Shown here one piece after another: positions 8,701 to 16,904 of a stretch of 46,494 nucleotides of DNA (positions within the stretch are counted from its first letter, which is position 1; every line of letters begins with the position of its first letter). Under the pieces are notes generated by a model. It was not told the origin of the DNA. It did no database searches and saw nothing but the letters and a program-made list of their open reading frames with translations. This stretch comes from Deltaproteobacteria bacterium (lineage in GTDB: Bacteria > Desulfobacterota > Desulfarculia > Adiutricales > Adiutricaceae). The stretch lies in contig JAISEK010000017.1 of assembly GCA_031264145.1 (NCBI GenBank), forward strand, positions 1 through 46,494. The letters run 5' to 3'. A program made the position numbers and the translations under genes.

Positions 8701-10104
8701 GGTGCCGGCGAAGGTGGCCAGAAAGGAGCCGCAGCCGGAGGAGCAGGCCTCGTTGAGCATCAGGCGCTCTATTATGCCGTTCCGGACCGAGAGGCACTTT
8801 ATGTCCTGGCCGCCGATGTCGACGATGAAGCTCACGTCGGGCACGAAGCTGGCCGCCGCCTTGTAGTGGGCCACCGTCTCGACCTCGCCCATGTCAACGC
8901 CCAGGGCCGCCTGGATAAGGGCCTCGCCGTAGCCGGTCACGGCCGAGCGGACCACCCGGCAGTGGGGCTCGGCGGCCTGGTAGAAGCCCGTCAGCGCGAA
9001 GATGACCGACTTCAGGGGATTCCCGTGGTTGGGCCCGTAGTGGGAGTAGAGGAGGTTCCTGTCGGCGTCCAGGGCCACCAGCTTGGTGGTCGTCGAGCCG
9101 GCGTCCAGGCCCAGGAACACCTCCCCGCTGGCCGGCCAGGAGGCCCGGGGCAGGCGGGCCCGCTCGTGGCGGTCCCGGAAGGACTTCAGCTCGGCCAGAT
9201 CGGCGAACAGGGGCGGCAGGGGGCTTATCTCGGGGGCCAGGCCCGAGCCGTCCAGATCGCCGGCCCTCCTGGCCCACTCCTCCGTCGGGACGGCCGGGCC
9301 GGCCCTGGAGACCAGGGCGGCCCCCAAGGCCACGAAAAGCTGGGCCTCCGGCGGGCAGACGGCCTCGGAGGGGGCCAGCTTGAGGGTCTCCACGAAGCGG
9401 CGCCTCAGCTCCGGGAGGAAGAAAAGCGGACCGCCCAGGAAGGCCACGTTGCCCCGGATCCTCCGGCCGCAGGCCAGGCCCCCGATGGTCTGGTCGACCA
9501 CCGACTGGAAGATGGAGGCGGCGATGTCCTCCTGGGCCGCCCCCTCGTTCAGGAGCGGCAGGATGTCGGCCTTGGCGAAGACGCCGCAGCGGGCGGCGAT
9601 GGGGTAGATTGTCTTGTGGTTTCTGGCCAGCTCGTCGAGGCCCAGGGGATCGGTCTTGAGGAAGGCGGCCATCTGGTCGATGAAGGCCCCGGTGCCCCCG
9701 GCGCAGGTCTCGTTCATGCGCTGGTCGATGCCGGCGTCGAAGAAGGTCAGCTTGGCGTCCTCGCCCCCCAGCTCGATGGCCACGTCGGTGCGGGGCAGGT
9801 GTTTCCTGATGGCCTCGGCCCCGGCCACCACCTCCTGGACGAAATTGGCCCCAAGGAGCCTGGAGGCGCTGATGCCCCCCGACCCGGCCACGGCCAGGGT
9901 GGCCCGCCGGCCCGGGAACCTCCCCACGGCGTCGAGGATGGTCCCGATCATGGTCTTGCGGACCTCGGAGAAATGCCTCCCGTAGCTCTGGTGCAGCAGG
10001 CGGCCCTCCGGATCGGTCACGGCAATCTTTATGGTGGTCGAGCCCACGTCCAGGCCGACGTGGACTAGGTCGCTGGCCCCCTGGGGCCCAAGGTCGCTAG
10101 GCAT
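5701..10104 (-). CDS. Fused acyl-CoA dehydratase activase / 2-hydroxyacyl-CoA dehydratase-related protein
   Basis: About 1467 residues from the ATG at 10104 (an upstream in-frame start at 10200 is less likely). Two actin-fold ATPase domains of the BcrAD/BadFG/HgdC type come first: VGLDVGSTTIKIAV near residue 15 with ETCAGGTGAF and ARCGVF cysteines, then LGLDAGSTTTKLVALD near 335 with EACSSGCGSF and SRCTVF. Each Cys pair would form half of a dimer-bridging [4Fe-4S] cluster. Next comes a Cys-rich linker (RCRKCENRC), a DUF2229-type region (RVGLPRALGLYETYPFW) and a C-terminal dehydratase-subunit-like region (NDACFPA, QTGGGCRASNY). Known homologues couple ATP hydrolysis to low-potential one-electron transfer for 2-hydroxyacyl-CoA dehydratases or benzoyl-CoA reductases. 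The full-length multidomain class is widespread in anaerobes but its substrate is not established. Probably co-transcribed with its minus-strand neighbours. Confidence 0.85.
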   Translation of the reverse strand: MPSDLGPQGASDLVHVGLDVGSTTIKIAVTDPEGRLLHQSYGRHFSEVRKTMIGTILDAVGRFPGRRATLAVAGSGGISASRLLGANFVQEVVAGAEAIRKHLPRTDVAIELGGEDAKLTFFDAGIDQRMNETCAGGTGAFIDQMAAFLKTDPLGLDELARNHKTIYPIAARCGVFAKADILPLLNEGAAQEDIAASIFQSVVDQTIGGLACGRRIRGNVAFLGGPLFFLPELRRRFVETLKLAPSEAVCPPEAQLFVALGAALVSRAGPAVPTEEWARRAGDLDGSGLAPEISPLPPLFADLAELKSFRDRHERARLPRASWPASGEVFLGLDAGSTTTKLVALDADRNLLYSHYGPNHGNPLKSVIFALTGFYQAAEPHCRVVRSAVTGYGEALIQAALGVDMGEVETVAHYKAAASFVPDVSFIVDIGGQDIKCLSVRNGIIERLMLNEACSSGCGSFLATFAGTLGLDPEGFARMALLADRPVDLGSRCTVFMNSKVKQAQKEGAQVGDISAGLSYSVVRNALYKVIRISRPEDLGEKVVVQGGTFFNDAVLRSFELSIGREVVRPDIAGLMGAFGAALLALEDWRFAQKPSTIIPAHLLASFSVTSRNVRCRKCENRCLLTINSFSDGRRFVSGNRCERGAGTKSPAADRIDALANKARLGDISDRLSRLPTLGGLRQLNDFDQLPNLFSWNLYRLFQVYSPRPASSCRGRVGLPRALGLYETYPFWFTFFHTLGFRVELSPPSSKELFNSALDTIPSQTVCYPAKLVHGHILALISQRPDFIFFPATPRELPTIYGTVDRYNCPLVGSYPELIRLNLDAIGDSGVKFVAPFVDLAAKAGSLAERLSRELSFARLSRGELKAAIKEAGREQGLYRQHVRQAGERALAQLKKTNRRAVILAGHPYHIDPEIHHGIADLITANGLGVLSADSIDHLAPEGLSLRVRDQWIPHSRLYRAAVVCAAHEELELVQLNSFGCGLDAVTTDQVAEIVKEAGKVYTLLKIDEGANLGAARIRVRSLLAAIRERGRHRARNSSPKVYDYRPVAMEEGRESEYTLLCPQMSPIHFRFLVPALTPLGYDIRLIPHLERAAVEEGLRYVNNDACFPALVSIGQIIHEIKKGGFPQDRVAVLMSQTGGGCRASNYVAFLRKALTDSGLSRVPVWPLSLSGGSGGQGLSIDRAGWRRVLMGLLTGDMLQRLLLASRPYERRPGAAADLFEKWVLLATPAVARGDKKGFNANIMAMADDFAALDLDEPLRPRVGVVGEILINFHPEANNQVVAILEAEGGQAVLPELTDFFLYCLYDEVFRCDFLTGSRLTKWVNSWLIGFIEKYRAPMRRALLRHPRFGHLNSFAGLKAAGESLVSLGNQSGEGWYLAADMALMLEHGIPNILCLQPFGCLPNHITGKGVVKELKRRYPGANLAAVDYDPGASEVNQLNRIKLMMTVARAAKARDALRLVSPAQAG

Positions 10105-10233
10105 GGCAATCCCGAAAAGACTGTTAGTCGGCCCGCCGGGCGGGCGGGCTGGCCCCAGGGAACGTTCCCGGCTGGGCACCGCCCGGACATGATCCCACAA
10201 ACAGTCCTTTTTTTGAAGGGGCGGGGCGGAAAA

Positions 10234-11022
10234 TCAGCGGCAGGCCCGGACGAAGGCCGAGAACAGCGCCTTGGCCTGGGCGTCGTGGGCGGCCAGGGCC
10301 TCCGGGTGCCACTGGACGGCCACGGCCCAGGGATATCCCGGGTACTCCAGGACCTCCACCACGCCATCGGGGCTGCGCCCCGTGGCCGCCAGGCCCCGGG
10401 CCACGTTCCTGGCCGCCTGGTGGTGGCCGCTGTTGACCATCAGCTCGGTCCGGCCGCAGATGGCGGCCAGACGGCTGTCCCCGGCCAGGACGACAGGGTG
10501 GCTGGTCTCGCTCCTGGGGGTCCTCTGCTGGTGGACCAGGGGCCTGGGGAACTCGGAGGGGATGTCGTCCCAGAGGTCGCCGCCCAGGAAGACGTTCATC
10601 AGCTGCAGGCCCCGGCAGATGCCCAGGATGGGCCTTCCGCGGTCCAGGGCGGCCGAGAGGAGGGCCGCCTCCCAGAAGTCGCGGTCGCGGTCCATCTCCC
10701 GGATGACGTCGCTGCCGTCCTCGTCCCTGAGCATGACGTCGCCGCCGCCGGTGAGCATCAGGCCGGCGGCCAGGTCCATCATGGCCCCGGCCCTGTCCAT
10801 CAGGGGCCCCGTCAGGCGCGGCCCGGACTGGGCGAAGCCGCGGCCCTCGATGAAGTCCGGGCCCTGGCCGGTCCAGGAGCCGACCACCAGGGGCAGTCCC
10901 CCGGCCCGGTAGATGGCGTCGCAATACTGGAAGGAGACCCTGACCTGGGCCAGACGGCCATTGTCCCAGTCGGCGGTGTCGCGCTGGGAGGCCGAGACGA
11001 TGATTGGGGGATAATTGGACAT
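10234..11022 (-). CDS. Class-I glutamine amidotransferase-like hydrolase (peptidase C26 / PuuD type)
   Basis: 262 residues. Residues about 90-240 carry the class-I glutamine amidotransferase triad: nucleophile C136 in GICRGLQLMN, and H239 and E241 in VQWHPE. The N-terminal IIVSASQRD and the TGGGDV loop fit the gamma-glutamyl-GABA hydrolase family, which cleaves gamma-glutamyl amides such as gamma-glutamyl-GABA from putrescine breakdown. There is no fused synthetase domain. It lies 27 bases after the MaoC gene and 129 before the activase on the same strand, so an operon is likely, but no polyamine genes are nearby and the true substrate is open. Confidence 0.85.
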   Translation of the reverse strand: MSNYPPIIVSASQRDTADWDNGRLAQVRVSFQYCDAIYRAGGLPLVVGSWTGQGPDFIEGRGFAQSGPRLTGPLMDRAGAMMDLAAGLMLTGGGDVMLRDEDGSDVIREMDRDRDFWEAALLSAALDRGRPILGICRGLQLMNVFLGGDLWDDIPSEFPRPLVHQQRTPRSETSHPVVLAGDSRLAAICGRTELMVNSGHHQAARNVARGLAATGRSPDGVVEVLEYPGYPWAVAVQWHPEALAAHDAQAKALFSAFVRACR

Positions 11023-11049
11023 GTGCCTTGCCGACCTACCGGGGGACGA

Positions 11050-11481
11050 TCATGAGGCCGGGGCCTGCGGGAGCCGCAGCATGACCCAGCAATGGCCGTC
11101 GATGACCTGCTTGCCGGCCTGGTTGGACACCGAGGTCCTCAGCTTGATCTTCATGGTCTTCTCCTCCTTCTCCAGGACCTCCAGGCGGACGGTCACGCTG
11201 TCGCCTGGAAAGACCGGGGCCTTGAACTCCAGGCTCTGGCTCAGGTATATGGTCCCATGGCCCGGAAGCTCGCTTCCCAGGAGGGCGGCCACCAATGACG
11301 CCGAGATCATGCCGTGGGCCACGCAGCGCCTGAAGAAGGAGCCCGCGGCCGCGAAGTCCTCGTCAAGATGGACCGGGTTGTCGTCGCCCGTGACCTCGGC
11401 GAAATGCCTGACGAGCTCCCTGGTGACGGCCGTGGTCCTCTCGGCCGCCTGCCCCACATATATGTCCTCAAATCTTGCCAT
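11050..11481 (-). CDS. MaoC-like (R)-specific enoyl-CoA hydratase
   Basis: 143 residues from the ATG at 11481 (MARFEDIYVG); the open frame runs further upstream, but that part overlaps the next gene and looks random. The hotdog-fold signature D-x-NPVH with catalytic D33 and H38, followed by AHGMISASLVAALLG, is that of PhaJ/MaoC (R)-hydratases, which hydrate trans-2-enoyl-CoA. A second motif (SLEFKAPVFPGDSVTV) is the typical dimer strand. Size is normal for single-domain members. Its neighbourhood with an acyl-CoA dehydratase activase suggests a role in CoA-thioester metabolism. Confidence 0.88.
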   Translation of the reverse strand: MARFEDIYVGQAAERTTAVTRELVRHFAEVTGDDNPVHLDEDFAAAGSFFRRCVAHGMISASLVAALLGSELPGHGTIYLSQSLEFKAPVFPGDSVTVRLEVLEKEEKTMKIKLRTSVSNQAGKQVIDGHCWVMLRLPQAPAS

Positions 11482-11557
11482 GAGCGTCCAGTCCTTTGTT
11501 TTCCCGAGGCGGGGCACCCTGCGGGTGCCGCCCCGGCCAAACGGCCTCCGTCCGGCC

Positions 11558-12223
11558 CTACTGGCCGGACCCATGCTCCACGGGCAGCCCGTCCAGGATG
11601 AAGAAGGCCATGTTGCCCCGGACCTGGTCCAGGTAAAGCGTGTGGTTCTGGCCATCTAGCCCGAACTCGACCAGATCCCCGGGGACCATCACGTGGGCCT
11701 CCCGGCGCCCGGAGACGGCGTCGCGGATTCGGAGCGTCACCTCCAGGTCGATGCTGTTGAGCTCGACCAGGGACAGGATGGCCTGCCCGCCGAAGGCGGC
11801 CTTGTTCTCCATGGTCCGGAGGGTCAGCCGGCCTCTGGCCTGGTCGTCGGACGGGCGCGGCGCCTCGGCGGGGCCGGGGGCCTGGTCCCCAGCACCGCCA
11901 GAGGCCGGGGGGGCCTCACCGTCTGGTGGCACCGGCGGCGGGCATCTGGCCGCCTCGGCGGCGGCCAGGCTCTCCTTGACGGCCCTGATGTCGGCCTCGG
12001 CCAGGGCCAGCATCTCCCTGAGGGAGATGTTTTCCCGCTCCAGCTTCAGAACCCTGTTCCTGCCGTCGGAGCGCCCGTGGTCGTAGCTGAAATACCAGAC
12101 CAGCGCGCACAGGGCAATCAGGGCCCCCACTCGGACCAGCCTCTCGATCCTCCTGAGGGACCTGGCGTCACCGGGCCCGCCTGGATTGGGGGTTCTTCTA
12201 TGGGGTTGCTCTTTTCCTGGCAT
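11558..12223 (-). CDS. Unrecognised single-pass membrane protein with coiled coil
   Basis: 221 residues, no family recognised. A basic N-terminus is followed by one transmembrane helix (about residues 32-48, VGALIALCALVWYFSYD), then a heptad-rich segment (about 55-92, KLERENISLREMLALAEADI...) and a Pro/Ala-rich linker (about 93-130). The C-terminal 90 residues (RLTLRTMENKAAFGGQAILSLVEL... HTLYLDQVRGNMAFFILDG) look like a small beta-rich domain. The layout suggests an anchor in the inner membrane with a periplasmic sensor or assembly domain. It lies 76 bases upstream of the MaoC gene and may head that operon. Confidence 0.6.
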   Translation of the reverse strand: MPGKEQPHRRTPNPGGPGDARSLRRIERLVRVGALIALCALVWYFSYDHGRSDGRNRVLKLERENISLREMLALAEADIRAVKESLAAAEAARCPPPVPPDGEAPPASGGAGDQAPGPAEAPRPSDDQARGRLTLRTMENKAAFGGQAILSLVELNSIDLEVTLRIRDAVSGRREAHVMVPGDLVEFGLDGQNHTLYLDQVRGNMAFFILDGLPVEHGSGQ

Positions 12224-12318
12224 CTGGCGTCTTTCTGGTTCGGTAGGGGATTGGGGACCGGGCGATGGGCCATGGGTGCCTGGGACTCGGACGGTGCCAG
12301 GCCCAGGACCGCGCCGGC

Positions 12319-14139
12319 CTATTCCTGGAGATCCCCAGGATCGGGTTTTTTCGATTCGCCCCTGCTGGCGGCGATGGCCTCGGCCTTGCGGAAGACGCCC
12401 ATTTCAGTCAACCCGTTCAACCGGCCATCCTTCTCATAGACGCCGGACGCTATGTTGCGCGTCTCCCGGCTCATGACCAGGGACAAGAGGATGGTGTTTT
12501 CCTTGGGGGCGCCGACGGCCAATTGGCCGACCTGGCGCAGGGCCTTGTCGGCGATGTCCTGCGTCCCAGCGGATTTCGGCCAGACTTTCAGCCCCATGAC
12601 GTACCTAAGGCCGCCATGCCCAACCTCCAGGACGGACAGGTCATGATACCCGTGCCTTCTCGTGGTGGCCCTGGCCCCGGCACGCCAAAGGCAGGCCAGC
12701 AGCAGGGACAGGTAGAAACCATCGCCCATTCTCTGGGCCAACTGCCAGGACAAGGTCTGCCCTGCCTCGCCCTGGACCCGTATCCTGGCCCAGGGAACGT
12801 CCCGGACCTTTGACGGGCCAAATAACCTGGAGAACCACGCTGGGGGCGACATGCCGGACGAGTCCACCTGGTCGCCGTGGTCGAACTGGCAGAACAGATA
12901 GCCAAGGACGCCCAACACCGCCGCCACGCTCCCGGACTTGAGTCTCTGTCCCAGCACTTTCACCATGTCATCGAAATTGGCCATGTCGTGGACCAGGTTT
13001 TCCAAAAACGGCCCGGAAATGGACGATCTGGTCTCCTGGTTGGGATAGTTCAGGGAGAACGACTCTTGGCCTCTTGCCTGGAGGACCAGGTAGCCGGCCT
13101 GGTAGAGGACGCCCTCCGGGGAGGCGGCCTCGATTTCCCCAGGCGAGCGGGCGAACCCACGGCTGACCTCCCGGCCGAGGAACTGGTCCACGGTGATGGC
13201 CATGTCCCCCAGAAACGTCCCGATGGCCGCCTTTTCGCCGGCATCAAGCCAATAGTCGCCGAATTGCCGTTTGCCCAGGCAGGAGATGATGGAGAATGGA
13301 TTGCCCACCCTGGTCTTCCCGTCGAAGGAAAAACCGCCGTAGTGGTCCATGACGCGGCCAAGCAGCTCCTTTCCGTCATTTTTGAACTTTCTGGCCAACG
13401 AATCGAGATGGGGCGCGAAACATCCCTCCAGCTCCGCCTGGGAAAACCCCATGAAGGCCCCGAATGCCGACTTGAGGGAGAGGTCCGTCAGGCCGTGGAG
13501 GCCGGACAGGACGCCATCGCCGGAAAACCTGGCCACCCCGGTGATGAAGACGAAATCAAGCCACTCCGCCGCGGCCCCAATCCGGGAGTATAGATTCCGC
13601 AGGACTTCCCTCGTCCCCTCAATCAGCCCCTCGTCCCTTCCCGGTTCCTCCTCCCAGGCCAGGGACGTGGCCGGGTAGTCGTAGCCGTCGATCAGGAGGA
13701 CGGCCTTGTTTTCGGGGGACGTCCCGGCGACATCGCGCAACAGGTTCAGAAAGCTATCTATATAATCGTTACCTTTTATCGCCACGTTATACCGTTTGGC
13801 ATTTAATTCCAGTTGTCTTATGATTTTTGTCTCCAGGTTCTCATTTTCCCTGCCGCCCATGTCCAGGACAATGACCGGCTTGGCGGCGAAGCCAGGGAAA
13901 TTGACCTGCTCCTCGGCCGCGAGCCCCTTGAACAGTTCGGCTCTTTTCGAGAAAAAGGCGTCAAGGGTGGAGACGGCCAGGGACTTGCCGAACCGCCGAG
14001 GCCGACACAATAGAACGATCTTCCCAGCCTCGCGCAGCTTCTGGATATACCCGGTCTTGTCGACGTAGATGGCTTTTTTCTGTCTTATCTCGTCAAAAGT
14101 CCGCATGCCCAGGGATAGCAATGGTAATTTCGCCGCCAT
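12319..14139 (-). CDS. AAA-ATPase-like protein with degenerate PD-(D/E)XK (DUF1703) domain
   Basis: 606 residues; GAGGGG lies five bases before the ATG. The N-terminus has the AAA-ATPase-like family hallmark (FDEIRQKKAIYVDKTGYI) and Walker A RPRRFGKS (residues 46-53). The usual family Walker B LIDEYD is here LIDGYD, so the catalytic Glu is Gly152. The C-terminal DUF1703 region has GYHDLSVLE but then YVMGLKVW where active members have an E-x-K core, so the nuclease Glu also seems lost. Members are multicopy accessory genes common in gut and host-associated anaerobes, of uncertain function. Both active sites look eroded although the frame is intact: either recent decay or a non-catalytic role. 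Confidence 0.85.
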   Translation of the reverse strand: MAAKLPLLSLGMRTFDEIRQKKAIYVDKTGYIQKLREAGKIVLLCRPRRFGKSLAVSTLDAFFSKRAELFKGLAAEEQVNFPGFAAKPVIVLDMGGRENENLETKIIRQLELNAKRYNVAIKGNDYIDSFLNLLRDVAGTSPENKAVLLIDGYDYPATSLAWEEEPGRDEGLIEGTREVLRNLYSRIGAAAEWLDFVFITGVARFSGDGVLSGLHGLTDLSLKSAFGAFMGFSQAELEGCFAPHLDSLARKFKNDGKELLGRVMDHYGGFSFDGKTRVGNPFSIISCLGKRQFGDYWLDAGEKAAIGTFLGDMAITVDQFLGREVSRGFARSPGEIEAASPEGVLYQAGYLVLQARGQESFSLNYPNQETRSSISGPFLENLVHDMANFDDMVKVLGQRLKSGSVAAVLGVLGYLFCQFDHGDQVDSSGMSPPAWFSRLFGPSKVRDVPWARIRVQGEAGQTLSWQLAQRMGDGFYLSLLLACLWRAGARATTRRHGYHDLSVLEVGHGGLRYVMGLKVWPKSAGTQDIADKALRQVGQLAVGAPKENTILLSLVMSRETRNIASGVYEKDGRLNGLTEMGVFRKAEAIAASRGESKKPDPGDLQE

Positions 14140-14231
14140 ATCGCCCCTCTTCGTCTAGCGTTGGTTTTTTATGGATTTATCCGGACGCTGTAGTATTAGC
14201 TTGAATGTAAATTGGAATTACAATGATGGAA

Positions 14232-16400
14232 TCAAATCGAATTGGTTTTCTGTAAAAGAATAGATTCTATCCCGGCCTCGCCCATGGACAAATCCCCGCT
14301 ATGGCCAAACTTATGGACAAGTTGCCTTTGGGCACCGACATGACCTTGTTTCGCTGCCAGACGGTACCATTTCACCGCCTCGGCATTGTCCTGCGGTACT
14401 CCCAAACCTCTCTCGTACAAATTGCCAAGGCTATGCTGGGAATCGACAACGCCCTGCTCGGCGGCCATCCTGAACCATTTGGCGGCCTCGGCCATGTCCA
14501 TGGCCACGCCTTCGCCCCTTAGGTACATGCAGCCGAGGTTGTTCTGGGCAGCGGCATTACCATGCGCGGCGGCCAACCGATACAACCTGATCGCCTCGGC
14601 CTTGTCCCGCGGTACTCCCCATCCTTCCTCATACAGCTTGCCAAGGCTATGCTGGGAATCGACGACGCCTCGCTCGGCGGCCAGCCTGAACCATTTGGCG
14701 GCCTCGGCCATATCCATGGCCACGCCGTCGCCTTTTAGATACATGCAGCCGAGGTTGTTCTGGGCAACGGCAAAACCTTGCTCGGCGGCCAACCGATACA
14801 GCCTGATCGCCCCGGCCTTGTCCCTGGCCACGCCTTCGCCTGTGTCGTACATAAGGCCGAGGGAAAACTGGGCAACGGCATTGCCGCTCTCGGCGGCCAA
14901 TCGATACAGCCTGATCGCCTCGGACTTGTCCAGGGCCACGCCTTCGCCTGTGCCGTACATTCTGCCAAGGACACACTGGGAAGCGGGATGGCCTTGCTCG
15001 GCGGCCAGGCGGTACCATTTTACCGCCTCGGCCTTGTCCAGCGGTACTCCCAAACCTCTCTCATACAGCTTGCCAAGGCTATGCTGGGAATCAGCAGCGC
15101 CTCGCTCGGCGGCCAGCCTGAACCATTTGGCGGCCTCGGCCATATCCTTGGCCACGCCTTCGCCCCTTAGGTACAAGCAGCCGAGGTTGTTCTGGGCAAC
15201 GGCATTACCCTGCTCGGCGGCCGACCGATAAAGCCTGGCCGCCTCGGCCTTGTCCTGGACGACGCCTTCGCCATTGTCGTACATTATGCCAAGGCAACAC
15301 CTGGCAACGAGATTGCCTTGCTCGGCAGCCAGACGGTACCATTTTACCGCCTCGACCTTGTCCAGAGGTACTCCCAGACCTAACTCATAAAGCTTGCCAA
15401 GGCAATTCTGGGAATCGGCAGCGCCTCGCTCGGCGGCCAGCCTGAACCATTTGGCGGCCTCGGCCCTATCCTGGGCCACGCCTTCGCCCCTTAGGTAAAT
15501 ACAGCCTAGGTTGTTCTGGGCGGCGTTATCGCCTTGCTCGGCGGCCAACCGATACAGCCTGATCGCCTCGGCCTTGTCCTGGACGACGCCTGCGCCATCA
15601 TCATACCTAAGGCCTAGGAAAAACTGTGCCGTGGCATCGCCTTGCTCGGCGGCCAATCGGTACAGCCTGATCGCCTCGGCCTTGTCCTGGGCCACGACCT
15701 CGCCATCGTCGTACATGCAGCCAAGTCTGCACTGTGCCTCGGCAAAGCCCTGGTCAGCGGCCAGACGAAACCATTTGGCGGCCTCGACATTGTCTATGTC
15801 CACGCCGTTGCCGTCAAAGTACATACAGCCAAGGTTATGCTGGGCATCGGCGAGACCCTGCTTGGCGGCCAGGCGATACAATTTTATGGCCATGGTCTTG
15901 TCCTGGGCCACGCCATCGCCGTGCTCGTACATGACGCCAAGGTTATACTGGGCACCGGCGTGACCCTGCTTGGCGGCCAGGCGATACAATTTTACGGCTC
16001 TGGGCTTGTCCTGGACCACCCCTTCTCCGCGATCATACAAATTGCCGAGGTTTACCTGGGCAAAGACAAGCGCTTGCTTTGCGGCCAGGGTGTACAATCT
16101 AGCCGCCTCGGCCATGTCCTGGACCACGCCTTCTCCTTTTTCGAACATAACGCCAAGATTGAATTGGGCAACGGCAACTCCATTCTTGGCGGCCAGGCCA
16201 TACCATCTAGCCGCCTCGGCCTTGTCCTGGGCCACGCCATTGCCTCGCTCGTACATGACGCCGAGGTTGAACTGGGCCTCGACATCCCCGTGCTCGATGG
16301 CCAAGTTTTGTAATTCTTTGATCATATCATCAAAAAAAAGGCCCATGTTAAAATCTTTGGGCTTTTTTTTGTTATTATATTTCTTTGACTTCATTGTCAT
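14232..16400 (-). CDS. Long SEL1-repeat (TPR-like) protein A
   Basis: 722 residues, almost entirely about 19 tandem 36-residue SEL1 repeats with the pattern AQxxLGxMYxxGxGVxxDxAEAxxxYRLAAEQG. SEL1 solenoids are alpha-alpha superhelical scaffolds for protein binding. A short basic N-terminus (MTMKSKKYNNKKKPK) precedes the repeats; no signal peptide or membrane segment is visible, so it is cytosolic or exported by an unrecognised route. The last repeat is followed by a 30-residue tail. The repeats are highly similar at DNA level, giving internal homology that could recombine. A second, divergent paralogue lies 500 bases upstream on the same strand. Binding partners are unknown. Confidence 0.9.
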   Translation of the reverse strand: MTMKSKKYNNKKKPKDFNMGLFFDDMIKELQNLAIEHGDVEAQFNLGVMYERGNGVAQDKAEAARWYGLAAKNGVAVAQFNLGVMFEKGEGVVQDMAEAARLYTLAAKQALVFAQVNLGNLYDRGEGVVQDKPRAVKLYRLAAKQGHAGAQYNLGVMYEHGDGVAQDKTMAIKLYRLAAKQGLADAQHNLGCMYFDGNGVDIDNVEAAKWFRLAADQGFAEAQCRLGCMYDDGEVVAQDKAEAIRLYRLAAEQGDATAQFFLGLRYDDGAGVVQDKAEAIRLYRLAAEQGDNAAQNNLGCIYLRGEGVAQDRAEAAKWFRLAAERGAADSQNCLGKLYELGLGVPLDKVEAVKWYRLAAEQGNLVARCCLGIMYDNGEGVVQDKAEAARLYRSAAEQGNAVAQNNLGCLYLRGEGVAKDMAEAAKWFRLAAERGAADSQHSLGKLYERGLGVPLDKAEAVKWYRLAAEQGHPASQCVLGRMYGTGEGVALDKSEAIRLYRLAAESGNAVAQFSLGLMYDTGEGVARDKAGAIRLYRLAAEQGFAVAQNNLGCMYLKGDGVAMDMAEAAKWFRLAAERGVVDSQHSLGKLYEEGWGVPRDKAEAIRLYRLAAAHGNAAAQNNLGCMYLRGEGVAMDMAEAAKWFRMAAEQGVVDSQHSLGNLYERGLGVPQDNAEAVKWYRLAAKQGHVGAQRQLVHKFGHSGDLSMGEAGIESILLQKTNSI

Positions 16401-16904
16401 GACCTAAGAGCGGAAAACAGGGACGATGGCTGACGGCGTCCGCGAGATGTGGCCAAGGCTACGCTTCTGATTCGCAAGTTTCGCGTCTTCCACTTCCGAT
16501 GTGCGCCCCGTATTGGCTAATCTCGACGCCTCCGCAAAAGTCCGGCCATGAACCGTTATCCCCATAATCATGGCCGGAGTAGTCCGTCGGCGGGAGCAAT
16601 TGGCACAAAAACAGCGACTTCAATTGCAGCACGCATTACAGACTTAAAAATGATCATTTTGAGTTTTCCAGGTCTTTTTACAGAATGATCAAGGTTGCCA
16701 AAAGTCTTCTTTGCCACATGCCATGCCCCTTACTCCTTCAAGGCAGCGTCCTGATTCATTCGATATCCCTGCCAAATAACCGTAAACACACATGGCTTAT
16801 CATATCTTCCTTGAGCCAAGGAATAATGGCGGTGCCTTTTGTGGGCCACATCCAACGCCATGTTCCCCGGTAAGCCAGGGATGTTGTGGTCAAAACCAGC
16901 ATCG
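16401..16904. other. Intergenic stretch between the two SEL1 genes, no gene supported
   Basis: No convincing gene is seen. The only clear structure is a perfect 11-bp inverted repeat TCCGGCCATGA / TCATGGCCGGA at 16541-16578. Open frames around 16730-17062 overlap the end of SEL1 gene B in another frame and match nothing recognised. The promoter of SEL1 gene A should lie here but no clear minus-strand hexamers were found. Confidence 0.5.
16541..16578. repeat. Perfect 11-bp inverted repeat
   Basis: TCCGGCCATGA at 16541-16551 and TCATGGCCGGA at 16568-16578 surround a 16-base spacer. There is no adjacent T-run. It lies about 140 bases upstream of SEL1 gene A, so it may be an operator or a leader hairpin. 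Confidence 0.45.

Noticed and set aside
7777-10068. 763-codon plus-strand open frame
   Set aside because: Entirely antisense to the activase fusion, which has recognised domains; the plus translation is Gly/Val/Glu-rich without motifs.
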